Positions 1 through 9,539 of a stretch of 48,108 nt of DNA are shown piece by piece. Under the pieces are notes generated by a model, which saw nothing but the letters and a program-made list of their open reading frames with translations, had not been told where the DNA came from and ran no database searches. This DNA is from a virus: IMG/VR virus record IMGVR_UViG_3300006954_000001, positions 1-48,108 of that record; one strand, written 5' to 3'. Within the stretch, counting starts at the first letter, position 1; each line of letters begins with the position of its first letter. A program made the translations under genes and the position numbers.

Positions 1-123
1 CAATCGCGTCGTGGCGCTGGTGGGCACCACGGGCACGCGCCGCGCCGCGAAGACGACGGTGGAGAAGCAGCAGAACGTCCTTGGCGTGAACCTGCACAGC
101 GCGACGATTGCCACCGGCAGCAA
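1..123. repeat. Terminal direct repeat, left copy (contig circularity overlap)
   Basis: Bases 1-123 match 47986-48108 exactly. The repeat lies inside one open reading frame that stays in frame when the ends are joined. It is therefore best read as the overlap of a circular or circularly permuted assembly, not as a physical terminal repeat. Confidence 0.95.
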
Positions 124-850
124 CTTCATTGTGGCCCTGCCGGGTTACGGCAACCCCCTCAAGGTGCGTGTGGACCCGACCGTCACCATTGAAGGCGGGG
201 CGGCGCTGGAGATCACGGCAGGCGACTGGCTCTGCTCCACGGCCTCAACGGCAGGCGTGGCCCGCACGGCTGGGCCGGCGACAAGCAGCGGCTTCCCGGC
301 GGCCAACCAGTTCATCACCGGTGTCGCTCAGGGCGCCTTCGCGACCTCGCTGGAGGATCGCCTGTCGGGCGCTGGTGCAGGCACGGTGATGGCCAAGATG
401 CTGCCGGCCGTGGGCGCCGGTGCGTGGGTGCGCCACGACGCCTCCCTCATCTGGAGGGACTTGACTCCGACCGACGCCGACATCTTTGCTTGCCGAGCGA
501 CAGCCGGAAACAACGGCACCCAGAGCGCGGTCAACGATGTCTTCGTGACCGAGAAACACATGCCGGTGACGGCCGTCTCTTTGGAGGCGATCTTTGCCGG
601 GACAATGGGTGCTGGCGGCTCTGTGATGGGGGTCGAGATCGGCCCATCCTCAGGCATCGTGCATGGCGGGGTGCGGATCGAAGGGCAGGGCAACACGGAC
701 ACACTTGGCCTCCGCGGGATGGTGGAGACGGGCACGCGCTCGGCGGCTTCCAACACCGTGATCGGAAATCGCTTCCGCGTCGATACCACGTCTACGAACA
801 TGTCGGCGGTGAACAACTTCGATCTGCTCCAAGTCGGCTACCACTTCTGA
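1..850 (+). CDS. Virion fibre-like protein, C-terminal part (gene spans contig ends)
   Basis: This is the C-terminal part of the gene that begins at 47516; joined across the 123-bp overlap it encodes about 439 residues. A GTG at 11 could mimic a start, but the frame is open upstream through the junction, so it is internal. The protein is rich in Gly, Ala, Thr and Ser with little charge and no membrane segment, typical of beta-structured virion proteins. It lies between the nozzle-like gene and the internal virion genes, which suits a tail fibre, spike or receptor-contact protein. That role is inferred from position; no enzymatic motif was recognised. Confidence 0.75.
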   Translation, partial: NRVVALVGTTGTRRAAKTTVEKQQNVLGVNLHSATIATGSNFIVALPGYGNPLKVRVDPTVTIEGGAALEITAGDWLCSTASTAGVARTAGPATSSGFPAANQFITGVAQGAFATSLEDRLSGAGAGTVMAKMLPAVGAGAWVRHDASLIWRDLTPTDADIFACRATAGNNGTQSAVNDVFVTEKHMPVTAVSLEAIFAGTMGAGGSVMGVEIGPSSGIVHGGVRIEGQGNTDTLGLRGMVETGTRSAASNTVIGNRFRVDTTSTNMSAVNNFDLLQVGYHF

Positions 851-861
851 GGACATGACCC

Positions 862-1761
862 ATGGGCTTCCTTGACTCGCTCTGGGGCGGCTCGATCAAC
901 GGCAACCTTGCCGCGCTGCCGGGTGGCGGTGCGGGCAAGTTGTCCGCCGTCCTCAACAACATGTCCGAGCTTCAGGCGATCCAGTCGATGCTGTCCTTCC
1001 TCGGCACGGACCAGCAGTCCTTCCTTCAGAACTACACGCTGGACAAGAAGGCCGGGAAGAAGGCGTTCAAGGAGAACCCGCTGGGCGTGGCCAAGGTTGG
1101 CGGCACCTACTACGACATCGGTGGGCTGCTGGGACAGAAGGCCGACCTTGCCGCGCAGGCTGACAAAAAGGCGCTGAGTAACGCGCAGGCCAAGTACGAG
1201 TCCCTGAAGCAGCAGCCGATGCTGGCCACGCTCGCGGCTCAGGCCGAGGGCAACTTCGACAGCAACTTCACGACCGCCGTGGACGACATGTTCCAGAAGG
1301 TCATCAGCAAGAACCTTGGGGCCGGTGCGGCGCAGGGCTTCCTCAACGACCCCAACAAGCAAGCGGCTCTCACGCAGCCTGCTGCGGTGGCTCAGGCCAA
1401 GTACCTTCAGGACTACAAGCAGGCCGCGCAGGGAACGCTACAGGGCCTTGCGGGGCTGCCGCAGACGACGGCCTTCAACCCCAACATCCTTGCCGGGCCG
1501 CAGTCGGCTGCTTACTACCTGCCGGGTGTGATGAACGCGGCCTCGATGATTCAGGGCAACAACCAGTTCAACAGTCAGCTTCAGTTCCAGCAGGGCATGG
1601 CGCAGAATCAGGCGGCGATGAACTTCGCCAAGTTCTCTGCCGGCCTTGCGGCAGGGGCCTTCGGTGGTGGCTTCGGTGGGGCCGGAGGCGCTGGTGCCGC
1701 TGCTGGCGGTGCGACTGGCGGCTACGGCAGCCCGTTCTTCGGGGGCAACCCGTATGGCTGA
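862..1761 (+). CDS. Internal virion/ejection protein candidate, Gly-rich C-terminus
   Basis: A 299-residue protein starting at ATG 862, 11 bases after the fibre-like gene, with a GAGGAC ribosome-site-like sequence. The middle is rich in Ala and Gln and looks helical. The last 40 residues are a Gly/Ala run (AGAFGGGFGGAGGAGAAAGG) that is either flexible or membrane-inserting. It is the first of four overlapping genes that end with the 1635-residue protein. In podoviruses this position holds the DNA-ejection proteins (T7 gp14-16 equivalents). Order and composition support the role; sequence homology was not established. Confidence 0.7.
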   Translation: MGFLDSLWGGSINGNLAALPGGGAGKLSAVLNNMSELQAIQSMLSFLGTDQQSFLQNYTLDKKAGKKAFKENPLGVAKVGGTYYDIGGLLGQKADLAAQADKKALSNAQAKYESLKQQPMLATLAAQAEGNFDSNFTTAVDDMFQKVISKNLGAGAAQGFLNDPNKQAALTQPAAVAQAKYLQDYKQAAQGTLQGLAGLPQTTAFNPNILAGPQSAAYYLPGVMNAASMIQGNNQFNSQLQFQQGMAQNQAAMNFAKFSAGLAAGAFGGGFGGAGGAGAAAGGATGGYGSPFFGGNPYG

Positions 1762-2722
1762 TTTCACCGACATCCTTGCTGGGGCCTTCGGTGGGGCAGC
1801 CAACCCCAACGACCCCTTCAGCTACGCCAAGCTCCAGCTTGCCCGGAAGCAGGAGGCTGATGCGGCGGGCGTGGATGCGCTTCGCACTCAGATCATGCAG
1901 GGCGAACTGGATCTCCGCCGGCAACTTCAGCCCTACTCCATTGCCAGCCTTCAGGCCGACATCAAGCGGAACGAGTCGGCGGCCAAGGAGGCTGATGCTC
2001 AGGCCGCGCGCATCGAGCAGGCCACGGCCGAGGCCAAGAACCAGTACGAGCAGTTCGGGAAGCCCCTCTTCGACTACCTCGGCTCGGCCATCAAGGCCCA
2101 TCTGAACGGAGAGCCGGCGCCCGATGCGGCCAAGGCTGCGGTGGCCATGGCCCAGCCGCAGGGGCCGATGTTCGACGAGAGCGGCCCCGCCGCCCTTCTC
2201 GGCCTGCCCCTGCCGGACCGAGATCCGTTGACTGCACTCCTCAGCAAGCGCGCTCACGCGCAGACCGTTGCCAAGATCCTTGGCTCTCCCATCACGCCCA
2301 ACTCGGAAGTCGATGCGTTCAGGGAGATGGCGCGGAGGACGCTGGCCGCTCAGGCGGCAGCAAGGAATCCACAGCAGTCGCTTGCATCGAACGTCGCCCT
2401 TGGCGGCAGCGTTGGCCTCGGGCTGGCCGGCGCTGGTGGCATCGCCTCGGGGCTCGGCGCGCTTTTCTCCGCTCCGGGTGCGCCGTCCCTTGCCAGCCAG
2501 ATGCTTGCCGAGGCCGGGCAGTTCGCGATTCCGGAGGCGGCTGCGGCCAGCGACGCCGCGCTCGGCCTCACGCTTGGGCGTCTCGGCGGCTTCTTGGGCG
2601 GCGCCGGAGTCGCAGCCGGCTCTCTGCCGCTTGCTGCGTGGGTCTTTGACCCCGCGCCGCACTCGGAGGCCGAGCGCCTGCACCGCGAAATGATGGCCGA
2701 AGTCTACAAGTACGGTAAGTAG
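1754..2722 (+). CDS. Internal virion protein candidate
   Basis: A 322-residue protein. The start is the ATG at 1754, which overlaps the upstream stop by 8 bases; the frame is open further upstream but only inside the previous gene. Residues about 10-110 are Ala/Gln/Glu-rich and probably coiled coil. Residues about 215-300 hold several Gly/Ala/Leu stretches (for example LGLAGAGGIASGLGALF) that could insert into a membrane. Helical and membrane-active character, and tight coupling to both neighbours, suit a podoviral ejection-channel subunit. The function is inferred. Confidence 0.7.
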   Translation: MADFTDILAGAFGGAANPNDPFSYAKLQLARKQEADAAGVDALRTQIMQGELDLRRQLQPYSIASLQADIKRNESAAKEADAQAARIEQATAEAKNQYEQFGKPLFDYLGSAIKAHLNGEPAPDAAKAAVAMAQPQGPMFDESGPAALLGLPLPDRDPLTALLSKRAHAQTVAKILGSPITPNSEVDAFREMARRTLAAQAAARNPQQSLASNVALGGSVGLGLAGAGGIASGLGALFSAPGAPSLASQMLAEAGQFAIPEAAAASDAALGLTLGRLGGFLGGAGVAAGSLPLAAWVFDPAPHSEAERLHREMMAEVYKYGK

Positions 2723-3837
2723 TGAACGAACTCGACACCCTTCTCTCTGGCTTCGCTCCTGCCGCGAGGCCGCAGCGTCGGCAGGGCACGCCTGCCCCCG
2801 ATGACGGGATGCTTCCCAGCCGGATGCTGGGCGCTGCCGGTACGGCGATCACCGCCCAGCGGGCGAAGACCCTTGGCCCCTATGACGCCATCATGGGCCT
2901 TCTGGGAGGCATGGACCCCCTGCTGCGGGCGGTGTCTCAGTCGGCCATCGAAGATGCGCTCTCGCTTCCTCGGGGCTCGATCCCTTCGCAGGAGGAAGAC
3001 ACCCTCCAGAAGCTCCAGTTCCAGCAGCGGACGTTTGCGGCGCACAAGTCCCTGCTGGTGGACAAGGTGATGGACGTGCAGGCCACCATCGCGGACCTCC
3101 CCGATGAGGTGAAGGCCAAGATCGAGATGGACGAGGACACGCTGGAGTCAGATCCCAAGCGGTGGATCGCCTACGCCAAGGCCATCGGCAGCGACCTCAC
3201 TCCCGGTGACCTCATGCGCGCCGGGATGCTGAAGACCCCGGACGAGATCGCGGCCAAGCAGACCAAGGAGAAGTCGGACGCGGCGCAGGAAGACGTGGCT
3301 TCCACCTCCCGGCTGCGGCAGAAGCTCGAAGACCTCAAGGCCCTCAACGTGGGCACGAGCAAGACGCCGGCTCTCCTTGCCGAAGCGGACTTCCCCGGTC
3401 AGGCGAAGGCGGCCATCGAGAAGCAGGGTGAGGCCATGGACACGGACCTCCTGCCTGCCAAGTGGGAGTTCTGGACCGGCCCTGATGCGAACACCCTCCA
3501 AGGGTTGGAGCGGGCCTATCTGAACGAGGGTCGCGCTCTCGCCTCCCCGATGCTCAAGCCCCTCGCTGCCCGTGGCTTCCTTGAGGCTGCCGGGGAGCAG
3601 ATCGGGCGCGTGCTGAACACGGCCCAGAAGGGGCGCATCAAGACCAAGGAGGGCGACCAGACGCGCGTGATGGTGGGTGATGAGCCCGCCGTCCTGCACG
3701 CCGCGCACCTTGCGCTGCTCTTGGCTCAGGACGGCGGCATGGACATCTCGGACGTGCTGACCAAGCTGGGCGTGGACGCCAACGCCATCGACCTCGACAG
3801 CTACAAGGCCGCCGCTGCCAAGGTGAGCGGTGAGTAG
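2722..3837 (+). CDS. Internal virion protein candidate, mostly helical
   Basis: A 371-residue protein starting at GTG 2722, whose first base is the last base of the upstream stop codon. It is soluble-looking, charged and largely helical, with no transmembrane segment, no cysteine motif and no catalytic motif recognised. It overlaps the 1635-residue gene by 8 bases. Its place in the four-gene block suggests a core or ejection protein; a chaperone or tail accessory role is equally possible. Confidence 0.7.
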   Translation: MNELDTLLSGFAPAARPQRRQGTPAPDDGMLPSRMLGAAGTAITAQRAKTLGPYDAIMGLLGGMDPLLRAVSQSAIEDALSLPRGSIPSQEEDTLQKLQFQQRTFAAHKSLLVDKVMDVQATIADLPDEVKAKIEMDEDTLESDPKRWIAYAKAIGSDLTPGDLMRAGMLKTPDEIAAKQTKEKSDAAQEDVASTSRLRQKLEDLKALNVGTSKTPALLAEADFPGQAKAAIEKQGEAMDTDLLPAKWEFWTGPDANTLQGLERAYLNEGRALASPMLKPLAARGFLEAAGEQIGRVLNTAQKGRIKTKEGDQTRVMVGDEPAVLHAAHLALLLAQDGGMDISDVLTKLGVDANAIDLDSYKAAAAKVSGE

Positions 3838-6800
3838 TGTCGAGAACCTTGGGGAGATCGTTGGGAAGACACTGACCGACGACCTCGCCGGGAGGCTGGC
3901 GGGCCGCGCCCTCAAGGTCGGGGCTCTGGGCGCAGAGCGCCTGCTGCCTTCGCAGGACGGCTCTCTCGGGGTCATCGACCTCGACAACCCGCTGCTCTCG
4001 GGCGACGGCTACCAGACCAAGCTGCTCGCGGCCGGGACGTACACCAAGCAGCCCGAACTGTTCTACGGCCCTTTCATGCAGTTGGGCACCTATCTCAAGG
4101 GCAAGGGAATCATCCAATCCGATGCGCTCGCGCTGGGGATCGACATCCTTGGACCTGATCCGATCAATCTGGCGACTCTTGGCACGGGTGGCCTCATCGA
4201 GAAGGCCACGGGCGGGCTGATCTCCGGGCTTACCCGGAGCGGCAAGGTGGCCAAGCTGGCCTCCGCCATCCGCGACACCAAGGGGGCCATGACGGGCGCG
4301 GAGTTCGTGACCCATGTGGCCGACGCGCTGGAGGGCGCGGCCAAGGTTGCCGGCGCATCTCCCGAGTGGGCGGCTGCGGCCAAGGCCGGGAACAGCAAGG
4401 CCGCCATCGACATCCTGAAGACAGCCCTCGACACGGGGAAGTTGTCCGCCGAGGACACGGCGCTACTGACCAAGTTGCGCGAGTCCGGGAAGGCCATCGG
4501 AGACGTGCTGAAGCACGCTGACGAGATCGGGACCAAGGGTGTCCTGTCAGACTCGGCCTACCTCGGGGAGACCATCGGCCAGCGCATCTCGCGCGGGCAG
4601 GTGAATCCCTTCCTCAAGATCGCCAAGCCCGACATCGCCAAGCCTTGGAACATCCCGCTCCAGATGATGGGCTTCGAGGTGAAGGGCCAGACGTACTGGA
4701 TGCCGGGGTCCACCAACATCGCTGGCGGGCTGGAGAAGGCGGCCAAGTCTCCGGGCCTCTCGGCCTACAACGCCACGGTGGGGCTCTCGATCAACCGGGT
4801 GCTGACGGGGGTGCCGCAGGACCAGCTTTTCAGGGACTTCGAGGCGGCCGGGATCAAGACCGAAGACCTTGCCGCCCGCTTCCGTGAGCGCCGCCGGCTC
4901 TCCCCCAACACCGAGGTGGAGGGGACCCCCGAGTTCGAGGCTTGGAAGGAGCGCGTGCTGGACCGCTTTACGGGGCTCCAGCGGGCCTACGATCAGGCTG
5001 CGGTCCGCAGGGCCAATGAGACCATCGAAGCCTCCGTGGCGGCCTTGGAGGGCCTGCGGCCGGGCTTGGAGCAGGCCATCGCTGGGCAGGCCATCAACAA
5101 GGACTACGCGGCCCAGATGGGCTCCATGCTGCGTAGGCTGCACGAGGACATGGGTGTCCGCGCCCTGCGCCGGGACATGGGGGAGCCGGGCTTCGGCATC
5201 CCTGCCCGGCAGTCCTTCGCGACCCTCATCGCCCGGCAGACGGTGGTCAACGTCCGCGACATCATCGAGCAGGGCTACCAAGGCCCGCTCATGCGCGAGG
5301 CCGTGGCCGAACTCTTTGGCCCTGCCGTGGCCCACCCGCAACTCTGGGAGGAGGTGGGTGGCCGGCTGGTGCTGAGGGGCACGCCGGAGGAGGTGGCCAA
5401 GGAGTCGCCCTTCCTTGCCTCCGTGCTTCAGCGCGCCCCGGGCAGGGAGGCCACGGCTGCCCTCGAAGCCCGCCTCCGCACGGAGGGGTTGGATGCCGGC
5501 CTCTCGCACGTCATCAAGCAGACCCAGATCACGCTGGATGCGACCGGCAAGAACCTGCTGCACGAGGGCGTGGTGCAGGGCCTCCTGCACGACTACTTCC
5601 CGCGCGTCTTCCGCCCCAACGAGAAGTTCTTCGCGGAGTTCGGGGGCAGCACGGCCGACTCGGCCGCTGCGATGGAGCGCCTGTTCGCCTCCGACGACGG
5701 GGACATCCTGCTGGCCAACCTCGGCAGCAAGACGGTGAAGGAGCAGTTGGACAAGGCCGGGCAGGGCAAGCTGTCCATGGCCGAGGCGCGGGCATGGACT
5801 GAGAGCGTGGCCCAGCGGATGGAGGCTGCCGGCTACGGGGTCTACAAGAAGGACGGGCCGGAACTGCTGGGTCACTACATGGAGGCGGCGAGCAGCGCGC
5901 TGCTCCTCAACCGCGTCCTGCATGACCTCCCGAACTTGGGTGGGGCGCTGACCTTCGCGGACGTGGCCGAGAGGATCGGGAGCAAGGAGGCCGCGAAGAT
6001 CCCGCAGGAAGCCTTCCGCAAGGCCAGCCGGGTGATGGCGGTCAACAGCGAAGACGACATCCCCAAGGAACTGCGCGGGCACTTCACCCGCATTGATCCG
6101 CGCTACCGCACGGTGCCGGCGAGCAGGGATACCGAGAAACTGCTGGGCGGCGCAGAAGCCAGCGAGATCGCCGCCACCGAGCGTGGGCGCGGCATCGAGC
6201 GCGAGGTAATGCGCTCCGAGATGACTGCCGAGGCCACGGCCGCTGCTCGCTCCAAGGCCGCTGCCGAGGAGATGGTGGCCATCAAGCGCGGCAGCAAGGC
6301 CATTGATGAAGCCTCCCGCGAACTCGCTGCTGCCGAGAGGCAGGGGGCGGTGGCCACCCGCAAGGCCATGCAAGGCGGCCTGCGTTCCATCAGGGACGCA
6401 GAGCGGGCCATCGGCGGCATTGGCCGCGACACCACCAAGGCGCTCAAGGGCGTGCTGGATGACCTGAATCCGCAGCTTGAGCGCATCGACGGGCTGCTCA
6501 AGGATGCCCAGCGCAGCCACGTCCTCAAGGAAGGCGCGGAGCGCGCTGCCGAACGCGGCACCGCTGCTGGCGAGCGGGCCGGCGAGAACGTCGCGCCTCT
6601 CCGCGACTACGTTCGCAAGGCCATGGGCAGCGCGCGGCGCATCGAGACCAAGGCCGACGTGATGCGGAAGCGCGCGGAAGCCATGATGGCCTCGGCCGAG
6701 AAGAAGATCGAAGTCCACGAGGCCCGCATCGCCCGCTCAGGCAAGCCGCTGGCCAAGGCCGAGGCGGAAGCCATTGCCGCCACCAAGAAGGCCAAGGACA

Positions 6801-8737
6801 GCCTCGCCCTCGTCTCCAAGAAGTGGGGCGACATCGCTGATGCTGCCCGCAAGGCGCAGGGCAAGTCGGCCGACATCCTTGGCCGCGCCGAGGTGCGCGG
6901 CAGCATGGCCGCCCAGAAGGGCGCGCTGGTGGATGCCGCCAAGAAGGCCCGCACTCAGGTCTCCAAGGAACTCTGGGTCTTCACCCCCGACTACGCCCAT
7001 CTCCAGCAGGCGCTGCACCTCTACGCCAAGGGCGAGGGCGTGCCGGGCTGGCTGCGGAAGTACCGGGACTGGAACTACCGCTTCAAGTCCGTGCTGCTCT
7101 CACTCGACATCTACCACCTCAACACGCTTTCCATCTCGCAGTTGATGACCGACCCGACCTCCGCCCTCAAAGTGCTGGCCACGGCCAAGGGGATGAAGCG
7201 CGCAGCCATCGGAGCCGGAGTAGGCGCGGGAGTGGGCATCGCCTCGGACCGCGACGCTCGCGGAGTCGCCGGCCTGTCCCTCGCCGGGGCCATCTACGGG
7301 GCCGCGATCACGGCTGCTCTGGAGCGGGCCGGGAACGCCTCCCGCGTGGCCCTCAATCCCGGCAACGTGGACACGCTCTACCGCATGGGGCGTGGAGGCT
7401 GGATCGGGAAGCCCGACGACAGGGCCATCGGTGTTGCCGCCGCCGCCCTCAAGGCCATCTCGGACAGGCTGGCCTCCGACGTAGCGCAGGGTGCGGTCAA
7501 GCCCATGCTGCACCCCATCGACAAGGTGCGGCACATGGCCGAGGCGTGGGAGCAGACCTTGTGGGAGGTCTCGCACAACGGCAGCAAGCACTTCTACTTC
7601 GATGTCATGTGGCGCAGGGAACTCCCCAAGCTGGAGAAGAAGCCCGGCTACCAGATCGAAGCCCTCAAGGCCGAGTACGACTTGGCCAAGCAGGAAGGGC
7701 GCCTGCTTCCCGGCGACACCTCGGCCTCCAAGTTCATCGAGCGGCGCAGGCAGGGTATGGAGGACGCGCTGGCGCGCGAGCTTGTGCAGTCCGCCAACAA
7801 CACCTTCGGTGGCCAGAACTGGGCCAACCTGCTGAACCACCCCGAGTATCAGCGGCAGGCGAGGGACTTCCTCCTGTCCCCCGACTGGACCGCCAGCCGC
7901 ACGGCCATGACGGCCACCTACCTGATGAACATGGGGCCGATGAAGCGGGCCGCTTTGGGCGCAGGCATCGGGGCCGCCATCGACTTCGTGCAGTCCGGCG
8001 GAGACCCGGAGGACTTCCATCCCGCCCGCGCCGCCTCCCTCGGGGCCGCTGCCTTCCTTGCCCTCGGCAAGTGGGCTGACGGCATCCAGAAGCGAATGAT
8101 GGTGCCGGGAGACGTGATGCGGAAGGAGGCCGCCCGCATGTCTGCCTCCGCCCTCCGCGGCGGGTACACGTTCGCCAACGCCCTCAACCTCGCCTTCACG
8201 GGGCACTTCCTCTGGGAGAACGACGAGGGCCGGAAGACCCAGATCGGGCTGGGGGATGGGAGCTACGTCGCTCTCGGCAAGCCGTGGGTCGAGGCCTTCG
8301 AGTTCGCGGGTGTCTACCACCCCGAGCGGTACCCGGCTCCCGTGGCCTCGCGCCTCTTCTCCAAGGCTGCCCCGATTCCGCACGCCGTTCTGCGGGTGCT
8401 GACCAACACCAACGACTGGGGTGGCCCGCTCATCACGGCCGACGATGGCCCGCTCGACATCGCCTACAAGGACATGAGCTTCGCCATCGACGCCGTGGCC
8501 CCCATTGGCCTCCAAGGCATCAGCAGGGTGGGGGCTGCCGTAGGCACCGGGCAGTACGATCCACGGCAGCTACAGAGCGGTCTGCTGCGTACCACGGGCT
8601 TCCAGACATCCGTGCCTTCCATCCACAGGGGAGGAGGCCTGCTGGGAGGGCCGATGGGGGAGCCGGGGAACCTGTCCGATCTCCTCTCCGTGCCGTCCTT
8701 GGGTGACCCCACGAACCTCATGGCGGGGCGGCTGTGA
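3830..8737 (+). CDS. Giant internal virion protein (DNA-ejection apparatus candidate)
   Basis: At 1635 residues this is the largest gene in the window, with a GTG start at 3830. Layout seen: residues 1-150 contain Gly/Leu-rich segments; about 700-1060 is a long Ala/Glu/Lys/Arg helical zone, likely coiled coil; about 1120-1170 and 1370-1400 are Gly/Ala-rich hydrophobic stretches (such as AAIGAGVGAGVGIAS) that could span membrane. The region around FGGQNWANLLNHP followed by SPDWTASR resembles domains found in large polyvalent phage and mobile-element proteins. Known podoviral counterparts (T7 gp16 class) are of similar size and extend the tail through the cell envelope. No lytic transglycosylase motif was recognised. 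Confidence 0.8.
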   Translation: MSSVENLGEIVGKTLTDDLAGRLAGRALKVGALGAERLLPSQDGSLGVIDLDNPLLSGDGYQTKLLAAGTYTKQPELFYGPFMQLGTYLKGKGIIQSDALALGIDILGPDPINLATLGTGGLIEKATGGLISGLTRSGKVAKLASAIRDTKGAMTGAEFVTHVADALEGAAKVAGASPEWAAAAKAGNSKAAIDILKTALDTGKLSAEDTALLTKLRESGKAIGDVLKHADEIGTKGVLSDSAYLGETIGQRISRGQVNPFLKIAKPDIAKPWNIPLQMMGFEVKGQTYWMPGSTNIAGGLEKAAKSPGLSAYNATVGLSINRVLTGVPQDQLFRDFEAAGIKTEDLAARFRERRRLSPNTEVEGTPEFEAWKERVLDRFTGLQRAYDQAAVRRANETIEASVAALEGLRPGLEQAIAGQAINKDYAAQMGSMLRRLHEDMGVRALRRDMGEPGFGIPARQSFATLIARQTVVNVRDIIEQGYQGPLMREAVAELFGPAVAHPQLWEEVGGRLVLRGTPEEVAKESPFLASVLQRAPGREATAALEARLRTEGLDAGLSHVIKQTQITLDATGKNLLHEGVVQGLLHDYFPRVFRPNEKFFAEFGGSTADSAAAMERLFASDDGDILLANLGSKTVKEQLDKAGQGKLSMAEARAWTESVAQRMEAAGYGVYKKDGPELLGHYMEAASSALLLNRVLHDLPNLGGALTFADVAERIGSKEAAKIPQEAFRKASRVMAVNSEDDIPKELRGHFTRIDPRYRTVPASRDTEKLLGGAEASEIAATERGRGIEREVMRSEMTAEATAAARSKAAAEEMVAIKRGSKAIDEASRELAAAERQGAVATRKAMQGGLRSIRDAERAIGGIGRDTTKALKGVLDDLNPQLERIDGLLKDAQRSHVLKEGAERAAERGTAAGERAGENVAPLRDYVRKAMGSARRIETKADVMRKRAEAMMASAEKKIEVHEARIARSGKPLAKAEAEAIAATKKAKDSLALVSKKWGDIADAARKAQGKSADILGRAEVRGSMAAQKGALVDAAKKARTQVSKELWVFTPDYAHLQQALHLYAKGEGVPGWLRKYRDWNYRFKSVLLSLDIYHLNTLSISQLMTDPTSALKVLATAKGMKRAAIGAGVGAGVGIASDRDARGVAGLSLAGAIYGAAITAALERAGNASRVALNPGNVDTLYRMGRGGWIGKPDDRAIGVAAAALKAISDRLASDVAQGAVKPMLHPIDKVRHMAEAWEQTLWEVSHNGSKHFYFDVMWRRELPKLEKKPGYQIEALKAEYDLAKQEGRLLPGDTSASKFIERRRQGMEDALARELVQSANNTFGGQNWANLLNHPEYQRQARDFLLSPDWTASRTAMTATYLMNMGPMKRAALGAGIGAAIDFVQSGGDPEDFHPARAASLGAAAFLALGKWADGIQKRMMVPGDVMRKEAARMSASALRGGYTFANALNLAFTGHFLWENDEGRKTQIGLGDGSYVALGKPWVEAFEFAGVYHPERYPAPVASRLFSKAAPIPHAVLRVLTNTNDWGGPLITADDGPLDIAYKDMSFAIDAVAPIGLQGISRVGAAVGTGQYDPRQLQSGLLRTTGFQTSVPSIHRGGGLLGGPMGEPGNLSDLLSVPSLGDPTNLMAGRL

Positions 8738-8940
8738 CCGACATCCTTCAAGCCGCTGCCGAGTTGAAGCCCTTCCTGCGAAGGCTGGAGACGGCGCTGG
8801 CCCTGCTTCACACGGACAATGCGGACCTGACCGCGATCAAGAACGACATCGCCACCATCAAGGCCGACATCGCGCTCATCAAGGCCCGCCTCCCCGCTGC
8901 GCTGGACGCCTCCGGTGGGCTGAAGACCAAGGAGCAATGA
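8734..8940 (+). CDS. Small coiled-coil protein
   Basis: A 68-residue protein with GTG start at 8734 in a GTGA overlap with the giant virion gene. It is almost entirely helical with heptad-like spacing of Ile and Leu (IKNDIATIKADIALIKARL), so a coiled coil is likely. It has no membrane segment. It sits between the virion genes and the block of small membrane proteins. It could be a tail accessory, assembly or lysis-regulating factor; nothing in the sequence decides. Confidence 0.65.
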   Translation: MTDILQAAAELKPFLRRLETALALLHTDNADLTAIKNDIATIKADIALIKARLPAALDASGGLKTKEQ

Positions 8941-8941
8941 C

Positions 8942-9268
8942 ATGACCGGCGAAGGACAGACCAAGCTCGGCAACGGCTCGTGGGTCAGCGTCTCGCTGAT
9001 GGTCGGCATCCTCGGCGCCGCGCTCTACGGCGCGGTCTACGCCACGCGCGTCGTCGAGAAGCTGGACCTCCTCGTCAGCAACGACAGCAAGCGCGAGGCG
9101 TCCACCAAGGAACTCGCCTCCGCCGTCTCAGACCTCCAACGAAGTGTGGACAAGTTCACCGACGCCACGGACTTGCGGCTGTGGATCGCGGATCTTGCCC
9201 GTCTCAATCCAACTCTGGCCGTGCCGGCTCTGGGAGGGCCGTTCCGAGAAAATGGACAACGGAAGTAA
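8942..9268 (+). CDS. Single-pass membrane protein, holin/spanin-region candidate
   Basis: A 108-residue protein. A hydrophobic segment at about residues 14-34 (VSLMVGILGAALYGAVYAT) follows a short polar N-terminus. A charged helical region (about 36-85) and a short tail follow. It starts 1 base after the upstream stop and overlaps the next gene. The topology fits a small holin, antiholin or membrane-anchored lysis factor. No family was recognised, so the lysis role rests on context. Confidence 0.6.
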   Translation: MTGEGQTKLGNGSWVSVSLMVGILGAALYGAVYATRVVEKLDLLVSNDSKREASTKELASAVSDLQRSVDKFTDATDLRLWIADLARLNPTLAVPALGGPFRENGQRK

Positions 9269-9536
9269 CCGCAAGACTCTAGCCGCCCTCTGCGCGCTGG
9301 CCGTGATCGTCTCCGTCGCCGGCATCTGGTATGCCGCGTCGGGGCTGGATCGCGTCTACGTCGCCGTGCAAACCAAGCCCGCCGCCGTCTCCCGGCTGTG
9401 GCTGGACTACACGGACAGCGAAGGGCGCCCTCAACACGTCGAGGTGACGAGCAAGCCCGGCGAGTCGCAGCACGAGCTTGTCGTTCGTCTGCACGATGCC
9501 GTGACCGAACAGGAAAGACAGTTCCCCCGGAGGTGA
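9252..9536 (+). CDS. Membrane-anchored small protein (spanin-like topology)
   Basis: ATG 9252 is preferred because the longer frame from 9144 lies wholly within the previous gene. The product is 94 residues: a short basic N-terminus, one hydrophobic segment at about 9-28 (LAALCALAVIVSVAGIWYAA), then a soluble domain containing RLWLDYTDSEGRPQHVEV. It overlaps the upstream gene by 17 bases. N-in single-pass proteins with a periplasmic domain in a lysis block are often inner-membrane spanins, but the long coiled coil typical of those is absent. The function is uncertain. Confidence 0.55.
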   Translation: MDNGSNRKTLAALCALAVIVSVAGIWYAASGLDRVYVAVQTKPAAVSRLWLDYTDSEGRPQHVEVTSKPGESQHELVVRLHDAVTEQERQFPRR

Positions 9537-9539
9537 GCC

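Noticed and set aside
1-123. Physical direct terminal repeat like T7
   Set aside because: The repeat lies inside a gene that reads through the junction and its length is typical of assembly overlap.
4547-6718. 723-residue open frame on the minus strand within the giant virion gene
   Set aside because: High GC produces long antisense frames; its composition (His/Leu/Gly/Arg repeats) is typical of a shadow, and the plus-strand gene is better supported.
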